A stretch of DNA of 64,000 bases from Turneriella parva DSM 21527 (GTDB lineage Bacteria > Spirochaetota > Leptospiria > Turneriellales > Turneriellaceae). The notes under the pieces were generated by a model. That model had not been told where the DNA came from, did not search any database, and worked only from the letters and a program-made list of their open reading frames with translations. Numbering within the stretch: position 1 is the stretch's first letter; each line of letters starts with the position of its first letter. Positions 8,395 through 16,989 of the stretch are shown piece by piece. Location of the stretch: NCBI RefSeq assembly GCF_000266885.1, contig NC_018020.1, forward strand, positions 310,001 through 374,000, in the 5' to 3' direction. The translations under genes were made by a program, and so were the position numbers.

Positions 8395-8498
8395 CTGCCT
8401 TGAGCGCTTGCAGCTCTACGCACATCGCAGGTGACGACTTGATGGACAACAATCTATAACTCTGTTGACATCGGCAAGCGCACGCTCAGTGCTGCGAT

Positions 8499-9134
8499 AT
8501 GACCGAAGCCAAGCGTCCATCGCCCCTTAAACGTAAGTATGTCATCGATCTGAAATTTCAGGGCAAGTTTATCGTCACGGCCGTTGTGCCTCTGATGATC
8601 TTTGTGCTGGTGCTGGCGTTCGGTTTCATGTACGCCGTGAACAGCATCGCGCGCGAGTACCAGTTCGAGAATACCGCCGAGCTGATTCAGAAACTATCGA
8701 CCACGCTCGGGAACGACGCCACCTCGGGTCTTGTCTTTCAGAAGGTAAAGCTCTACGGCGTGCTCGCTCTCTGCGCTCTCGCTCTGGTGATGGCACTCTC
8801 TCTCAGCATACTGTTTGTCTTGTTCTCTCACCGCATCGCGGGGCCGGTGATGCGTATTCAGCGCACTTTCGAAGACGCGCTGCACGGCGACCTGACACAG
8901 CGTATTCGCTTGCGTGAAAAAGACGAGCTGAGGGCGACCGCCGACCAGCTGAACCATATGCTCGATTCACTGCAGTCGCGCATTCGCCGCATCGACCAGA
9001 TGTCGCGCTTCATGCACGATACACTCGAATCCATGCTGCTCGAAGCCCCGCCTGAAAAGAAAGAGCAGCTTTTGAAGCTCGACGACCTCGCCCGCGGGGT
9101 TAAAGAAGCCATTGCGGATTTTAAACTGCAATAG
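8499..9134 (+). CDS. Membrane protein with HAMP domain, no output domain
   Basis: A 211-aa protein with two membrane helices (about 24-45 and 88-112) flanking a short periplasmic segment, then a HAMP domain (RIAGPVMRIQRTFEDALHGDL, REKDELRATADQLN) and a C-terminal coiled coil. It has no kinase, cyclase or methyl-accepting output module, so it may signal through a partner or modulate another HAMP receptor. I recall stand-alone HAMP proteins of this size in Leptospira. It starts with ATG 8499, about 100 bp after the IS, and is likely monocistronic or joined with the next gene. Confidence 0.8.
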   Translation: MTEAKRPSPLKRKYVIDLKFQGKFIVTAVVPLMIFVLVLAFGFMYAVNSIAREYQFENTAELIQKLSTTLGNDATSGLVFQKVKLYGVLALCALALVMALSLSILFVLFSHRIAGPVMRIQRTFEDALHGDLTQRIRLREKDELRATADQLNHMLDSLQSRIRRIDQMSRFMHDTLESMLLEAPPEKKEQLLKLDDLARGVKEAIADFKLQ

Positions 9135-9185
9135 ACCGGCACGGCTATAAGACCCTACACGCTCTGGCCCGAATTATATGCGGCC

Positions 9186-9830
9186 GTGATGGCCGACATC
9201 GACTACGCCGCGTGGTTTAGGTTCGCTCTGAACTCGATCGGGCGACCCGGTAAACATCATATTCTGGAACTCTTTGCCGGCCATGCTCCGATGGCTCCGA
9301 TAGCAATGGCCTATGGGCACGTGAATCTTGCGCTGGATATCGAACCCAAGATGCTTGAACACGCGACTGGTGCGCGTGCAGCAGCCAACGCGCTCTTTTT
9401 GCCACTCGCAGACGGCATATTCGACCTGGCGCTCGCGACCAATGCTTCGATCAACTATTTGCCAGAGAATGCCGCGCTTGCGCACCACTTATCTGAAATC
9501 GGTCGCGTACTGAAACCGGGCGCGGTCTATGTCTTCGACTGCTGCACGCCGGGGCGCGCAGAAACTCTGCACTTGCGATCGATGCGGTCAGCCACAGGTG
9601 AAGTTGAATTCTCTCACCAATATGACCGGGTGAAAGGTATTCTGCAAACGCTTGTGACTGTCAGCGGTCGGGGCAGCGAAGAGCACAACCAGCGTATTTT
9701 TACTGAACCCGAAATCAGGCACGCGGCTAAGGCAGTGGGCCTAAAGGCCGAACAGACGGTAGCAAACTATGGCCTGCCAGTTGGCACGGGCGTCGAGCCG
9801 ATTGTCACCTGGGTGCTGCGGCGCGCGTAG
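9186..9830 (+). CDS. Class I SAM-dependent methyltransferase
   Basis: A 214-aa Rossmann methyltransferase. Motif I is ILELFAGHAP, the acidic end of strand 2 is ALDIEP, motif post-II is ADGIFDLALATNASINYL and motif III is RVLKPGAVYVFD. The frame starts with GTG 9186 then ATG 9189. In-frame codons before this (from about 9147, with TLWPELYAAV) read like a natural N-terminus but contain no ATG, GTG or TTG, so the true start is uncertain. Its 3' end overlaps the convergent MFS gene by 26 bp. The substrate is unknown. Confidence 0.82.
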   Translation: MMADIDYAAWFRFALNSIGRPGKHHILELFAGHAPMAPIAMAYGHVNLALDIEPKMLEHATGARAAANALFLPLADGIFDLALATNASINYLPENAALAHHLSEIGRVLKPGAVYVFDCCTPGRAETLHLRSMRSATGEVEFSHQYDRVKGILQTLVTVSGRGSEEHNQRIFTEPEIRHAAKAVGLKAEQTVANYGLPVGTGVEPIVTWVLRRA

Positions 9831-11076
9831 CCTTGGTGTAGGCTTTCAGCAAAATCGCTGAGATAAGAAACGCCAGCGCGGGCACGCCGACAAAAAGAAG
9901 AGTAATTGTCTGCCCGACAGAAGCCACCCTCTGTGCAGGGTTGTAACCCGCAAGGCTGAGTGCCACACCGATCACAAGCGGCGCGCATGCCATGGCCGAT
10001 TTGTTCACGAAGGTGAACGCTGCAAAATAAAGCCCTTCTTCTGTATCTTTGCCGCCGGTTGTGAACGCCACCTCTTGCGGCACGAAAAGAATCACCGCAC
10101 CGGCAAAGCCACCGACCAGTACCGCGAACACAGTCAGATACCAGGTGTGACCCGCCTGCGTCAGCAGCACCGTGGGAAAAATGCACACAATCGCTGCGAG
10201 GGCCAGCATCCAAAGTTTGAGACGGCTCGTGCGCCGCGCGAGCAATGACCACAGCGGCACAAAAAGCGTTGCGCTGAGCAAGAACACAACAGCGAGGGTT
10301 ACACCCAGCTCTTTGTTGCCGAGCACATAGTCGGTGTAGTAAAGCGAGACTGCCAGCAGCGTCGTCGCTGCGAATTGATTGAAGAAGCTCATCGCCGCCA
10401 CCAGCGCAAAGCGTCGGTTTTCGGCGAGCTTCGCGAGTGCTCGGCTGAATGAATGCCCTGCCGCATCGACCGGGGTTACCGGGTCATTGTATAACATGAC
10501 AGGTATAGACCCGACCAGCACAAGCGGCAACAGCATCGCCACTACGGCATAAACGAGCATCGGCGCTGATTTTTCTTGCAGCGGCACGAGCAGCCCCAGC
10601 GCAACGCCCCCGAGAATAGTACCGAAATTTTCGGTAACGACGCGCGAGGCAAAAAATGGCAATTTAGGCAGTACGCGCTGCAGCGCCGCAAGCCAGGCAT
10701 AATGGGGAATATAAACGAGCGTGACGCCCAGGTACAGGGTAAAAATGCCGACGGCTGCCATTGCATATTTCGCCGTGGTCGCGCCGGCAAAGACTTCGAG
10801 AGCAGGCAAGAACGCCAAAATCAGGCCGCCCGCCAGCGCGAAGAGACCGAGACCTATAAAAACGCGGCGTCTGCGCAGGCGGTCAGACCAATAACCGCAA
10901 ACCGGGTCGAGCACCGCGTCGGTGGCCCTGCTCGCAAAAAAAATGGCGCCGATGATCGCGCTGTCGAGCAGCAGGGTATCGGTTGCAAATTTCTGGTAGA
11001 ACTGTGAGACGACGAACTGCACAAAGCCCCCGAGCAGCATCGGCAGTGCCAGAATAACAGTGGTTGAGGTCTTCAC
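9805..11076 (-). CDS. MFS transporter, GPH (sugar-cation symporter) type
   Basis: A 423-aa protein with about 12 hydrophobic helices. The N-terminal half has RATDAVLDPVCGYWSDR followed by RRRR, the conserved helix 2-3 loop of the MelB/GPH symporter family, and the second half repeats the six-helix unit. Members import or export glycosides, nucleosides or lysophospholipids with H+ or Na+ in the inner membrane. It is transcribed towards the methyltransferase and overlaps it. The next gene upstream on this strand ends 55 bp away. The substrate cannot be assigned. Confidence 0.82.
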   Translation of the reverse strand: MKTSTTVILALPMLLGGFVQFVVSQFYQKFATDTLLLDSAIIGAIFFASRATDAVLDPVCGYWSDRLRRRRVFIGLGLFALAGGLILAFLPALEVFAGATTAKYAMAAVGIFTLYLGVTLVYIPHYAWLAALQRVLPKLPFFASRVVTENFGTILGGVALGLLVPLQEKSAPMLVYAVVAMLLPLVLVGSIPVMLYNDPVTPVDAAGHSFSRALAKLAENRRFALVAAMSFFNQFAATTLLAVSLYYTDYVLGNKELGVTLAVVFLLSATLFVPLWSLLARRTSRLKLWMLALAAIVCIFPTVLLTQAGHTWYLTVFAVLVGGFAGAVILFVPQEVAFTTGGKDTEEGLYFAAFTFVNKSAMACAPLVIGVALSLAGYNPAQRVASVGQTITLLFVGVPALAFLISAILLKAYTKATRAAAPR

Positions 11077-11131
11077 TGCGCAGGCTTATTTTGCCGCAGC
11101 GCGCGCAAACCAGAAAATCCGGTAGCTCGCG

Positions 11132-12649
11132 CTAAGGCTCACTCAGCGCAATGCGGTAGGCGCGCTCTGCCGGCTGTGTGAAAAGGTCGACGCAGGTAAT
11201 TCTCAATAGGTCATCTGAGGCAAAATCGGCCTCGTAAACCAGCGGCGCCTTACCGCGGGTAACTTTCACAATCTTACCCGCGCGCAGGTGCTCGAGGCTG
11301 AGTTTACACCCGAGCTTGCTTTCGAGGCGAAGTTGCCGGCGCACCTTCTCTGTCAGCTGCAGCCTGTAATAGTCGACATCTTGCGGGGGATTGATAAATC
11401 CCCATTTATACGTCGCGTCGATGAGGGTATCGGCCGTTTCAACCTGGCCATTCGGCTCAGCTTCGTTTTCATCGCTGAACTGAGATTCGCTGACCTTGAT
11501 TTCATAGGCGGCAGCTTTCAAAGTTTTTTTCGCTGCGCGCCGCGGCTGCACCGAGAAGATGAGACTTTCGCCCGCTTCGAGCCGGGCATTCTCGATGACT
11601 TCTGAATTCGGCGCCGAGTATTCGTAGTTTCTCGTCAGGCCGTTGCGCTGCTGCAACGCAAGACGCAGTTGTGCCGCTGCTGCGCTTTCGAGCGAAATGC
11701 GAACCAAAACGGAATATTCACGCTGGTTCAGATAGGCGAAATAGTCGATATCATTGCGGCTGCTTAAGGCGCCGGTGATCACACCCTGGGTTATTTCGGT
11801 AGCTGCTTTGGCTGAATCATTGGGTTCTATCTCATTGCGGTTCTGGTGTGCAGAAAATTCGAGAATCAGGTCGTAATAGTCACGGCTAACGGTTTCGCTC
11901 TGGCGGGTGCCTGTAACGCACAGGTAGATTTTCTCTTGCTGTGAAATTTTGACGCCCGCTATTTGCAGCACTTTGCCGTAAACGCCGGTTCTGACTGCCA
12001 GCGGCGCGGCAGGTTTGCCGCCATAGACGAATAACGATGGCTGAATACCATCGACTGCGGTGAGCCTTACGTCTAAAAACCCCGCGCTGGTTGGCGGCGT
12101 GTGCACATAACAATCTCGTTCGGGACTGGATTCACCATCGGCCAAATTTTTGTCTGGCCCGTAAAAACCCGAAGCATGCAGACCCGGCATTGGCGTCGCT
12201 GTGGCCGGTGTCTGGTTCGGTTCGCGTTCGACATCTGCGGGTGCCCGAAAGCGACGGTAAAAGAACTTGAGCATACCGGGTGTGCTCGTCGTCGCAGAAA
12301 TTTCGATGCGGGCCTCACCGGCCGTCAGCAAGATCGGCGACACCTCTTCGCCGACGCCTTCGGGTCGGTCGTCGACCACCACGAGCGGCCTGTCGCTGTT
12401 TTGAAAAACGGCGATGCGGGTGTCGCTGCCTTCAGCGGCCGCAAGTTCTGCACGCAGCATCTGTGGTTCGCCAAGCGTCAGGCGCACCACAATGCGTGAC
12501 TCGCCTTTGGGAAAAATTCCCGTCAGTACCTGGTCATGGGCAAGCTCGACAGGTTTGCCTTGCCGAATGTGATCGGTCGACAGCTGCAGCGACGGCTCGC
12601 GGCAGAGCGGCGACAACGCCAGCAGCAAAACCGGCCACTGGCGACGCAT
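11132..12649 (-). CDS. Predicted lipoprotein with EPN / pre-peptidase C-terminal-like domains
   Basis: Starting at ATG 12649 the protein has 505 residues. A basic start (MRRQWP), a hydrophobic core and Cys near residue 15 (ALSPLC) suggest a spirochaetal lipoprotein signal. Three EPN motifs followed by alanine-rich segments (EREPNQTPATATPM, EIEPNDSAKAATEI, EAEPNGQVETADTL) mark repeated beta-sandwich domains of the bacterial pre-peptidase C-terminal type, each with a D-x-DYY or D-x-DYF segment. The open frame extends further upstream through the next gene, but that part does not look coding here. The start lies 1 base after the stop of the upstream small gene, so they form an operon. No peptidase domain is seen; it is probably a binding or structural protein at the cell surface. 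Confidence 0.75.
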   Translation of the reverse strand: MRRQWPVLLLALSPLCREPSLQLSTDHIRQGKPVELAHDQVLTGIFPKGESRIVVRLTLGEPQMLRAELAAAEGSDTRIAVFQNSDRPLVVVDDRPEGVGEEVSPILLTAGEARIEISATTSTPGMLKFFYRRFRAPADVEREPNQTPATATPMPGLHASGFYGPDKNLADGESSPERDCYVHTPPTSAGFLDVRLTAVDGIQPSLFVYGGKPAAPLAVRTGVYGKVLQIAGVKISQQEKIYLCVTGTRQSETVSRDYYDLILEFSAHQNRNEIEPNDSAKAATEITQGVITGALSSRNDIDYFAYLNQREYSVLVRISLESAAAAQLRLALQQRNGLTRNYEYSAPNSEVIENARLEAGESLIFSVQPRRAAKKTLKAAAYEIKVSESQFSDENEAEPNGQVETADTLIDATYKWGFINPPQDVDYYRLQLTEKVRRQLRLESKLGCKLSLEHLRAGKIVKVTRGKAPLVYEADFASDDLLRITCVDLFTQPAERAYRIALSEP

Positions 12650-12650
12650 C

Positions 12651-12977
12651 TTAAAAAGAAGGAACAGGAATGATGCCCGCTTGCAGAGACTCGGCGATAA
12701 GCCTAAACTCTTCGCTTTCGACACCCACGCCGAATGCGTCGTCGCTGCGAAACATCGCCCGCAGAATCTCGCGATTCTCAGCCCCGCGCGCCCGGGCGGT
12801 CTCAACGGCGCCTATCAGCTGCTTCACGTCGCCCGCGGCGGCGAGAATAGAAATCTGTATCAGGTCGAAGACGTAATCGGGCGGGGTATCGGGCGTGAGC
12901 TCGCCTGCAAGAGCGGGTGTATACCCGACGGCGACCGTGGTCTGCTGACCTTGCGCGTGATCGAATTCAGCGACCAT
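12651..12977 (-). CDS. Small unknown protein, operon partner of the EPN lipoprotein
   Basis: A 108-aa soluble protein starting at ATG 12977, which has AGGG about seven bases upstream; a GTG at 13001 in the same frame is less likely. The sequence is acidic and alanine-rich with predicted helices (DLIQISILAAAGDVKQLIGAVETARARG, then SEEFRLIAESLQAG). I do not recognise a family. Its stop is followed after one base by the lipoprotein start, implying coupled translation. Confidence 0.65.
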   Translation of the reverse strand: MVAEFDHAQGQQTTVAVGYTPALAGELTPDTPPDYVFDLIQISILAAAGDVKQLIGAVETARARGAENREILRAMFRSDDAFGVGVESEEFRLIAESLQAGIIPVPSF

Positions 12978-13061
12978 AGCGACCCTGATTGCGCGCCGCA
13001 CAAAACGTCAAGCCAAAACAGAAAAATGCGGATTGCCCTGTTTACTGTTTTTGCGCGGCTT

Positions 13062-13099
13062 CCCTTACAGCAACTCGATTCAGCGAGTTGCTGTAAGGG
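13062..13099. repeat. Perfect 16-bp inverted repeat between divergent genes
   Basis: Arms 13062-13077 and 13084-13099 are exact complements (left arm CCCTTACAGCAACTCG) around the loop ATTCAG. It lies in the 151-bp gap between divergently transcribed genes, so it could be a protein-binding palindrome or an RNA hairpin in the leader of the 13129 gene. No T tract follows, which argues against a simple terminator. Confidence 0.75.
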
Positions 13100-13128
13100 C
13101 TACTCAATCGCACGTTCCTTGACGGAGT

Positions 13129-14898
13129 GTGTTCGTTACCCTGCCTGCACGAATGCATTTTATTCGTTTGGCGAATGCCGCGCAGATGGCGCTGCCGATA
13201 CTGTTTCTGGTACATTGCAGCACCTCGCAGAAAAAGGCGAGCCTGCCGGCAGAACTTGTCGAATCCACCTTTCGCTATACCGCTAACGACACCGACAATT
13301 GTGCCGGTTCACAGGGCATTTGCCTGTCTTCAGATGCGGTCACCCGCCATTTGCCTGCGGGCGCCGTTTCGGGCAAGGTTTCGATTGACCAGAACGTCGT
13401 CACCAATGCCGACTACCAAAAGTGCGTCGCTGATCTGCACTGCGAAAAGAATGCGTATTCGGCGAAATTACCCAAGGCCCTCGCGGCAGATAGCGCCCCC
13501 GCGCTGGGGCTAAACTTCGAGGCTGCGATGCGGTACTGCGCCTGGGCGGGTCGCCGCATGCCCACGGTCGCAGAACTCAAAGCGGGGTTGACCGACCCCG
13601 CATTCGCGCGCACCGACTACCGAGAATGGTCGAACGACTGGGCGCTTTCACCGGGTGCGAGCTGCACACAAAAAGACCGCAACCTCTGTGAACCGGCCAA
13701 CCCAATGGGCATCTGCAGCGGGGTTTTCCCGTGCAATGCGAGTCTGAAGCTTAAGCAGACTGTTGCGCCGCAATCGGCTGAAGTGACGCCGCTGGCGCAC
13801 ACGACCAAAGACAAGCTCGCGTTTCGCTGCGCATCAGACTTTGCTCCGTCAACCGCTGCGCCTCCGTGGATGTTGAAGTCGCCCCCGGCGCCGCTCGCCG
13901 ACCCGGCGCCGCTCAGCGCGTCTGAGCGAGCGCTACTGCACAACCTCGAGGCGACCGACACGCTCAACAAGCCGATCTGCAAAGAAAAGTTTACGTCTCC
14001 CGCGCACTGCAAAGACCCCGTGACGTATTTCACTCCTAACGAATCGCAAAACTACCAGTTCGCGCCGTACATTCGTAACCTCGGGGGTGGGTATGCAGGC
14101 GTCGCCGCCGATGCAAACTATTCGTACATCGCCGCAGCGCGCAGCCGCTTCGTGTGGCTGTTTGACTTTGATGTGAACATCAATGCGCTGCACCGCATTA
14201 TTCGCGCAATGGTGCTCGAATCACCGACTGTGCCAGAATTTTTGCAGAAATTCGAAAAGAAGAACAATAAATCAGCGTTGGAAATTCTGGAGAAATATTA
14301 CAAAGACCGCGACGATCTCGATTTTATCCAGCAGGTCTACCGCAATAACTTTGCGAGCCTGTCGAAGCACTACAAGGCCAGCGCAGCGCCAGACAAAAAA
14401 CAGGGGGAGTTCGGATGGTTACGCTTTGCCGACAACTACCGGTATATTCGGCTGCTCTACACGCAAGACCGTATCACGATTGTACCCGGCGACATGCTGA
14501 AAGACAAGTCGATGCGTTCGATCGGCAAATCTGCGCGCGCGCTCGGCGTGCCGATTCGTGTGTATTACCCGAGCAACGCAGAAGAATTCTGGAACTATAC
14601 CTACAACGATTCAAACTACAAGAAGAACATACTTTCGCTGCCTTTCGACGAAGCCTCGATTACCTTTCGCTCGGTGCACGAATACCCGTGGCACCCGACC
14701 TATCGCAAGGGCTTCAAAGGCTTTTGGCACTACGTTGTGCACGGGGCATACAACTACCAGAAGCGGCTGCTGCTGCCCCACTACGATTACATGGATTATT
14801 TCAAGATGCACCGGGTAGTCTCAAAAACACGCGCTGATTTCAGTACGATTGAGATTCCCAGCGCGATACCGAAGGGCATTCTCGAACAAGACCGCTGA
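13129..14898 (+). CDS. Lipoprotein with N-terminal FGE-like domain fused to a Leptospira-type domain
   Basis: A 589-aa protein (GTG 13129; ATG 13153 is an alternative). A signal sequence ends in LFLVHCSTSQKK, a lipobox with Cys near residue 30. Residues about 80-240 look like a formylglycine-generating-enzyme / SUMF1 fold: VVTNADYQKCVADLHC, then NFEAAMRYCAWAGRRMPTVAEL and LAFRCASD near its end. The second half (about 310-580; YIRNLGGGYAGVAADANYSYI, RSRFVWLFDFDVN) resembles the proteins I know as the LIC_10091 family of Leptospira; that link is from memory and unverified. The catalytic cysteine pair expected of a true FGE is not obvious, so the first domain may be structural. The MBL lipoprotein follows after 5 bp. 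Confidence 0.75.
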   Translation: MFVTLPARMHFIRLANAAQMALPILFLVHCSTSQKKASLPAELVESTFRYTANDTDNCAGSQGICLSSDAVTRHLPAGAVSGKVSIDQNVVTNADYQKCVADLHCEKNAYSAKLPKALAADSAPALGLNFEAAMRYCAWAGRRMPTVAELKAGLTDPAFARTDYREWSNDWALSPGASCTQKDRNLCEPANPMGICSGVFPCNASLKLKQTVAPQSAEVTPLAHTTKDKLAFRCASDFAPSTAAPPWMLKSPPAPLADPAPLSASERALLHNLEATDTLNKPICKEKFTSPAHCKDPVTYFTPNESQNYQFAPYIRNLGGGYAGVAADANYSYIAAARSRFVWLFDFDVNINALHRIIRAMVLESPTVPEFLQKFEKKNNKSALEILEKYYKDRDDLDFIQQVYRNNFASLSKHYKASAAPDKKQGEFGWLRFADNYRYIRLLYTQDRITIVPGDMLKDKSMRSIGKSARALGVPIRVYYPSNAEEFWNYTYNDSNYKKNILSLPFDEASITFRSVHEYPWHPTYRKGFKGFWHYVVHGAYNYQKRLLLPHYDYMDYFKMHRVVSKTRADFSTIEIPSAIPKGILEQDR

Positions 14899-14903
14899 CG
14901 CCG

Positions 14904-15686
14904 ATGAAACGCACGGCGCTGGCGATCAGTTTGCTCTTCGCCGGCTGCCAGCTCGCGGGTACAAAACCCGGCGAGAAGCCCCAGGTCTACGCTCTCAAAT
15001 ATGCTGAAAGCGACTACCCCGCGCGTCTTGTCAATTCACGGCAAACGAACGGCAAGGTCTATATGCATTGGCTTGCATACCTGGTCAGGTCACCGGATGG
15101 CGGTCTTACGCTCATCGACTGCGGCTTCAGCGACCCGGCGCTGGTGAAGAAGTTTGCGCTGCGTGGCTTCAAGCCTGTGAGTGAAATTCTTGGCCAGCTT
15201 CAGATTATGCCGCAGCAGATTCAGACCGTCATTTTGACGCACACGCATTTCGACCACGCACTCGACGTGGGGCTTTTCACGTCTGCCAACGTCTATGTTC
15301 ACGCAAGCGAGGCGGCCAAACCCGAATCTTCGCAGCTGACAAAGGTATTCGCGACGCTCGGCGACCAAAATCGGCTGCGACAAATTCAAGACGGCATGCA
15401 GATTGGCCCAGCGCTCGAGGCTATCCATATCGCGGGCCATACGCGCGGCTCGCTCGTCGTGCGGCTCGGGGCGCAACCCGTGCCGACAATCTTCACCGGC
15501 GATGAATGCTATTTCGCCGAGGCCTGTCATCAGGGCATTGGACTGCCGGCGGCGGCGGCATTCGATAGAAATAAGAACCGGGCCTTTATTCAGTCAATTA
15601 GACCTGACACAAGACTTTTAACAGGCCACGAGCCCCACAAGACGGGCGGCAGGTGGATTTCGCCTGAAATCTTTTTATTTGATTAA
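14904..15686 (+). CDS. Metallo-beta-lactamase-fold hydrolase, predicted lipoprotein
   Basis: A 260-aa protein. MKRTALAISLLFAGC is a clear lipoprotein signal with Cys15. The MBL-fold zinc ligands are visible: HTHFDH (about residues 113-118), His in HIAGHTRG, Asp in IFTGDE and a late His in LLTGHEPH. The arrangement resembles lactonase/AttM-like members, but substrate and activity are unknown. A surface or periplasmic location follows from the lipobox. It is co-transcribed with the preceding lipoprotein gene (5-bp gap) and followed by a hairpin. Confidence 0.85.
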   Translation: MKRTALAISLLFAGCQLAGTKPGEKPQVYALKYAESDYPARLVNSRQTNGKVYMHWLAYLVRSPDGGLTLIDCGFSDPALVKKFALRGFKPVSEILGQLQIMPQQIQTVILTHTHFDHALDVGLFTSANVYVHASEAAKPESSQLTKVFATLGDQNRLRQIQDGMQIGPALEAIHIAGHTRGSLVVRLGAQPVPTIFTGDECYFAEACHQGIGLPAAAAFDRNKNRAFIQSIRPDTRLLTGHEPHKTGGRWISPEIFLFD

Positions 15687-15688
15687 AA

Positions 15689-15707
15689 GGTTCCTGAAAA
15701 AGGAACC
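15689..15707 (+). terminator. Short hairpin after the MBL lipoprotein gene
   Basis: GGTTCCT and AGGAACC pair around an A-rich loop, 2 bp after the stop codon. It is a possible terminator but lacks a long T tract; the larger palindrome that follows may complete it. Confidence 0.5.
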
Positions 15708-15708
15708 T

Positions 15709-15848
15709 GTTAGCAGGCATCCGGAACCGCAAAGGCGAAAAGCAGCAAAGTCGCTTGCTTGCAAGCGACGGCGCGCTTTAGCAGTCATTTGCGGACGCAA
15801 ATGACGAGGCTTTTCGCGTTTGCGGGAGTTTTTCCGGAGCCTGTTAAG
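15709..15848. repeat. Large branched palindrome, same family as 6526-6646
   Basis: About 140 bp between convergent genes. Outer arms near CCGGAACCGCAAAGGCG pair with the right side (CGCGTTTGCGGG, then TCCGGAGCCTG). Two inner hairpins are exact: GTCGCTTG with CAAGCGAC, and GTCATTTGCG with CGCAAATGAC. The second sits between GCGCTTTA(G)CAG and CGAGGC, as in the copy after tRNA-Gln, where the hairpin sequence is different. The right end overlaps the stop codon of the minus-strand gene at 15844. A half copy is at 32669-32742. Confidence 0.8.
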
Positions 15849-16989
15849 GTGTCTTTTTCGGCGCAGCCGAAAAATCTGTCTTATACCTTTTGGTGCCACC
15901 CGCATGGCACCGAGGCGCCTGCTTCAACTGGTCACGCTGGTAGATCTCATCGAACCAGGTATAAATGGGCTTACCGCGCAGGTACTTCTTGTACCGATCT
16001 GACCAGCGCAGGTTGTCGCGGCAGCGCACCGTAGCCGTAAAGACCCCCTCTGCGTTCGTGGCGAGTTCATAGACCGCGATATCTTCAGAATCTCCCGCCT
16101 GGTAAACAATGGCGATCTTTTCACGCTTGCCGAGACTATCGCGCGCCGATTCGAGCAGTTTATTGAACTGCTCACGGCTGGTGTATTCCCAGTCGAGGGC
16201 GTTACTCGCGAAGACGACGCTGACATCGCCTGCGCGCGGCGCCAGGTTCGCGTCGTGTATAAACCCCAGAACCAATTCGGTTTTCGGCAATTGCTGCTGG
16301 CTCACATAGTGATCGAATGCGCTGCGGCAATGCACCTTTTCAGTCTCCATGCAGAGCGAGACTTCGTTTTTCACCTGTTCCCGCTTGGGTGGGCGCATGT
16401 CAAAATGCGCCACCCAGCCCAGTTCTAAGCGTTGCAGCAGTGCCATCGCATCGGCCTGCCGTTCGTTTGCCCGCACGAGCTCTTGAAAATCGTAATGTGC
16501 CTTCAGAATTCGCCAATCGATATCAATTGCTGCAAACCGCTTACACCGCATGTGCTGAAACATCATATAAAACTGCGTAAAGCCAACCGTGTAACAGTCT
16601 TTCGCCTCTGGGTACAGCTCTTCGATGAGCGCGAAACTTTTGTGCACGCCCCGGTCGTTCATTTTGAAAAAATTGAAACAGCCCGCGAGCATCGTCGGTA
16701 ACACGTTGTTATACCACTTCTCTTCAGGGTCTTTGCGAAAGTCGAGGGTCTTCGAAAATTCTTGCGCGACAGCCTCGTCGTAAGGCCGCATCTGGAACAT
16801 CATTTCGCAGATGACATCGCCCTTTTCCTCAAGCCGGTGAAAGAGCTTTTTGATGCTGGTGTTACGGTAGCTGCTATCGCTCACGGGGGCGATGAAATTT
16901 CTGTGTTCAGGTGTAACCTGCAGTTTCGCGGTTGTGCTGCAGCGTATAAGAAATACAACCAAGAAGAACAGCAACGCCAGATGTTTCAA
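15844..16989 (-). CDS. Predicted lipoprotein of unknown function
   Basis: A 381-aa protein. The signal is hydrophobic and ends FLVVFLIRCSTT, giving a loose lipobox with Cys17. The mature part is mixed alpha/beta with several Cys residues (YTVGFTQFYMMFQHMRCKRF, AAIDIDWRILKAHYDF, TELVLGFIHDANLAPRAGDVSVVFASNAL). The latter segment reads like a Rossmann-type methyltransferase-like strand order, but no cofactor motif is certain. Its start overlaps the stop of the upstream gene by 4 bp (ATGA), so it is the third gene of a coupled operon 19469 to 15844. Confidence 0.75.
   Translation of the reverse strand: MKHLALLFFLVVFLIRCSTTAKLQVTPEHRNFIAPVSDSSYRNTSIKKLFHRLEEKGDVICEMMFQMRPYDEAVAQEFSKTLDFRKDPEEKWYNNVLPTMLAGCFNFFKMNDRGVHKSFALIEELYPEAKDCYTVGFTQFYMMFQHMRCKRFAAIDIDWRILKAHYDFQELVRANERQADAMALLQRLELGWVAHFDMRPPKREQVKNEVSLCMETEKVHCRSAFDHYVSQQQLPKTELVLGFIHDANLAPRAGDVSVVFASNALDWEYTSREQFNKLLESARDSLGKREKIAIVYQAGDSEDIAVYELATNAEGVFTATVRCRDNLRWSDRYKKYLRGKPIYTWFDEIYQRDQLKQAPRCHAGGTKRYKTDFSAAPKKTP

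Noticed and set aside
8395-8498. Sigma-70 promoter with TTGACA near 8464 ahead of the HAMP gene
   Set aside because: No acceptable -10 hexamer follows at 16-18 bp.
12650-12805. N-terminal extension of the EPN lipoprotein
   Set aside because: It overlaps the 3' end of the small upstream gene in another frame and lacks signal-peptide character; the ATG at 12649 gives one.
13062-13099. Rho-independent terminator
   Set aside because: The hairpin lies between divergent genes and is not followed by T residues on either strand.
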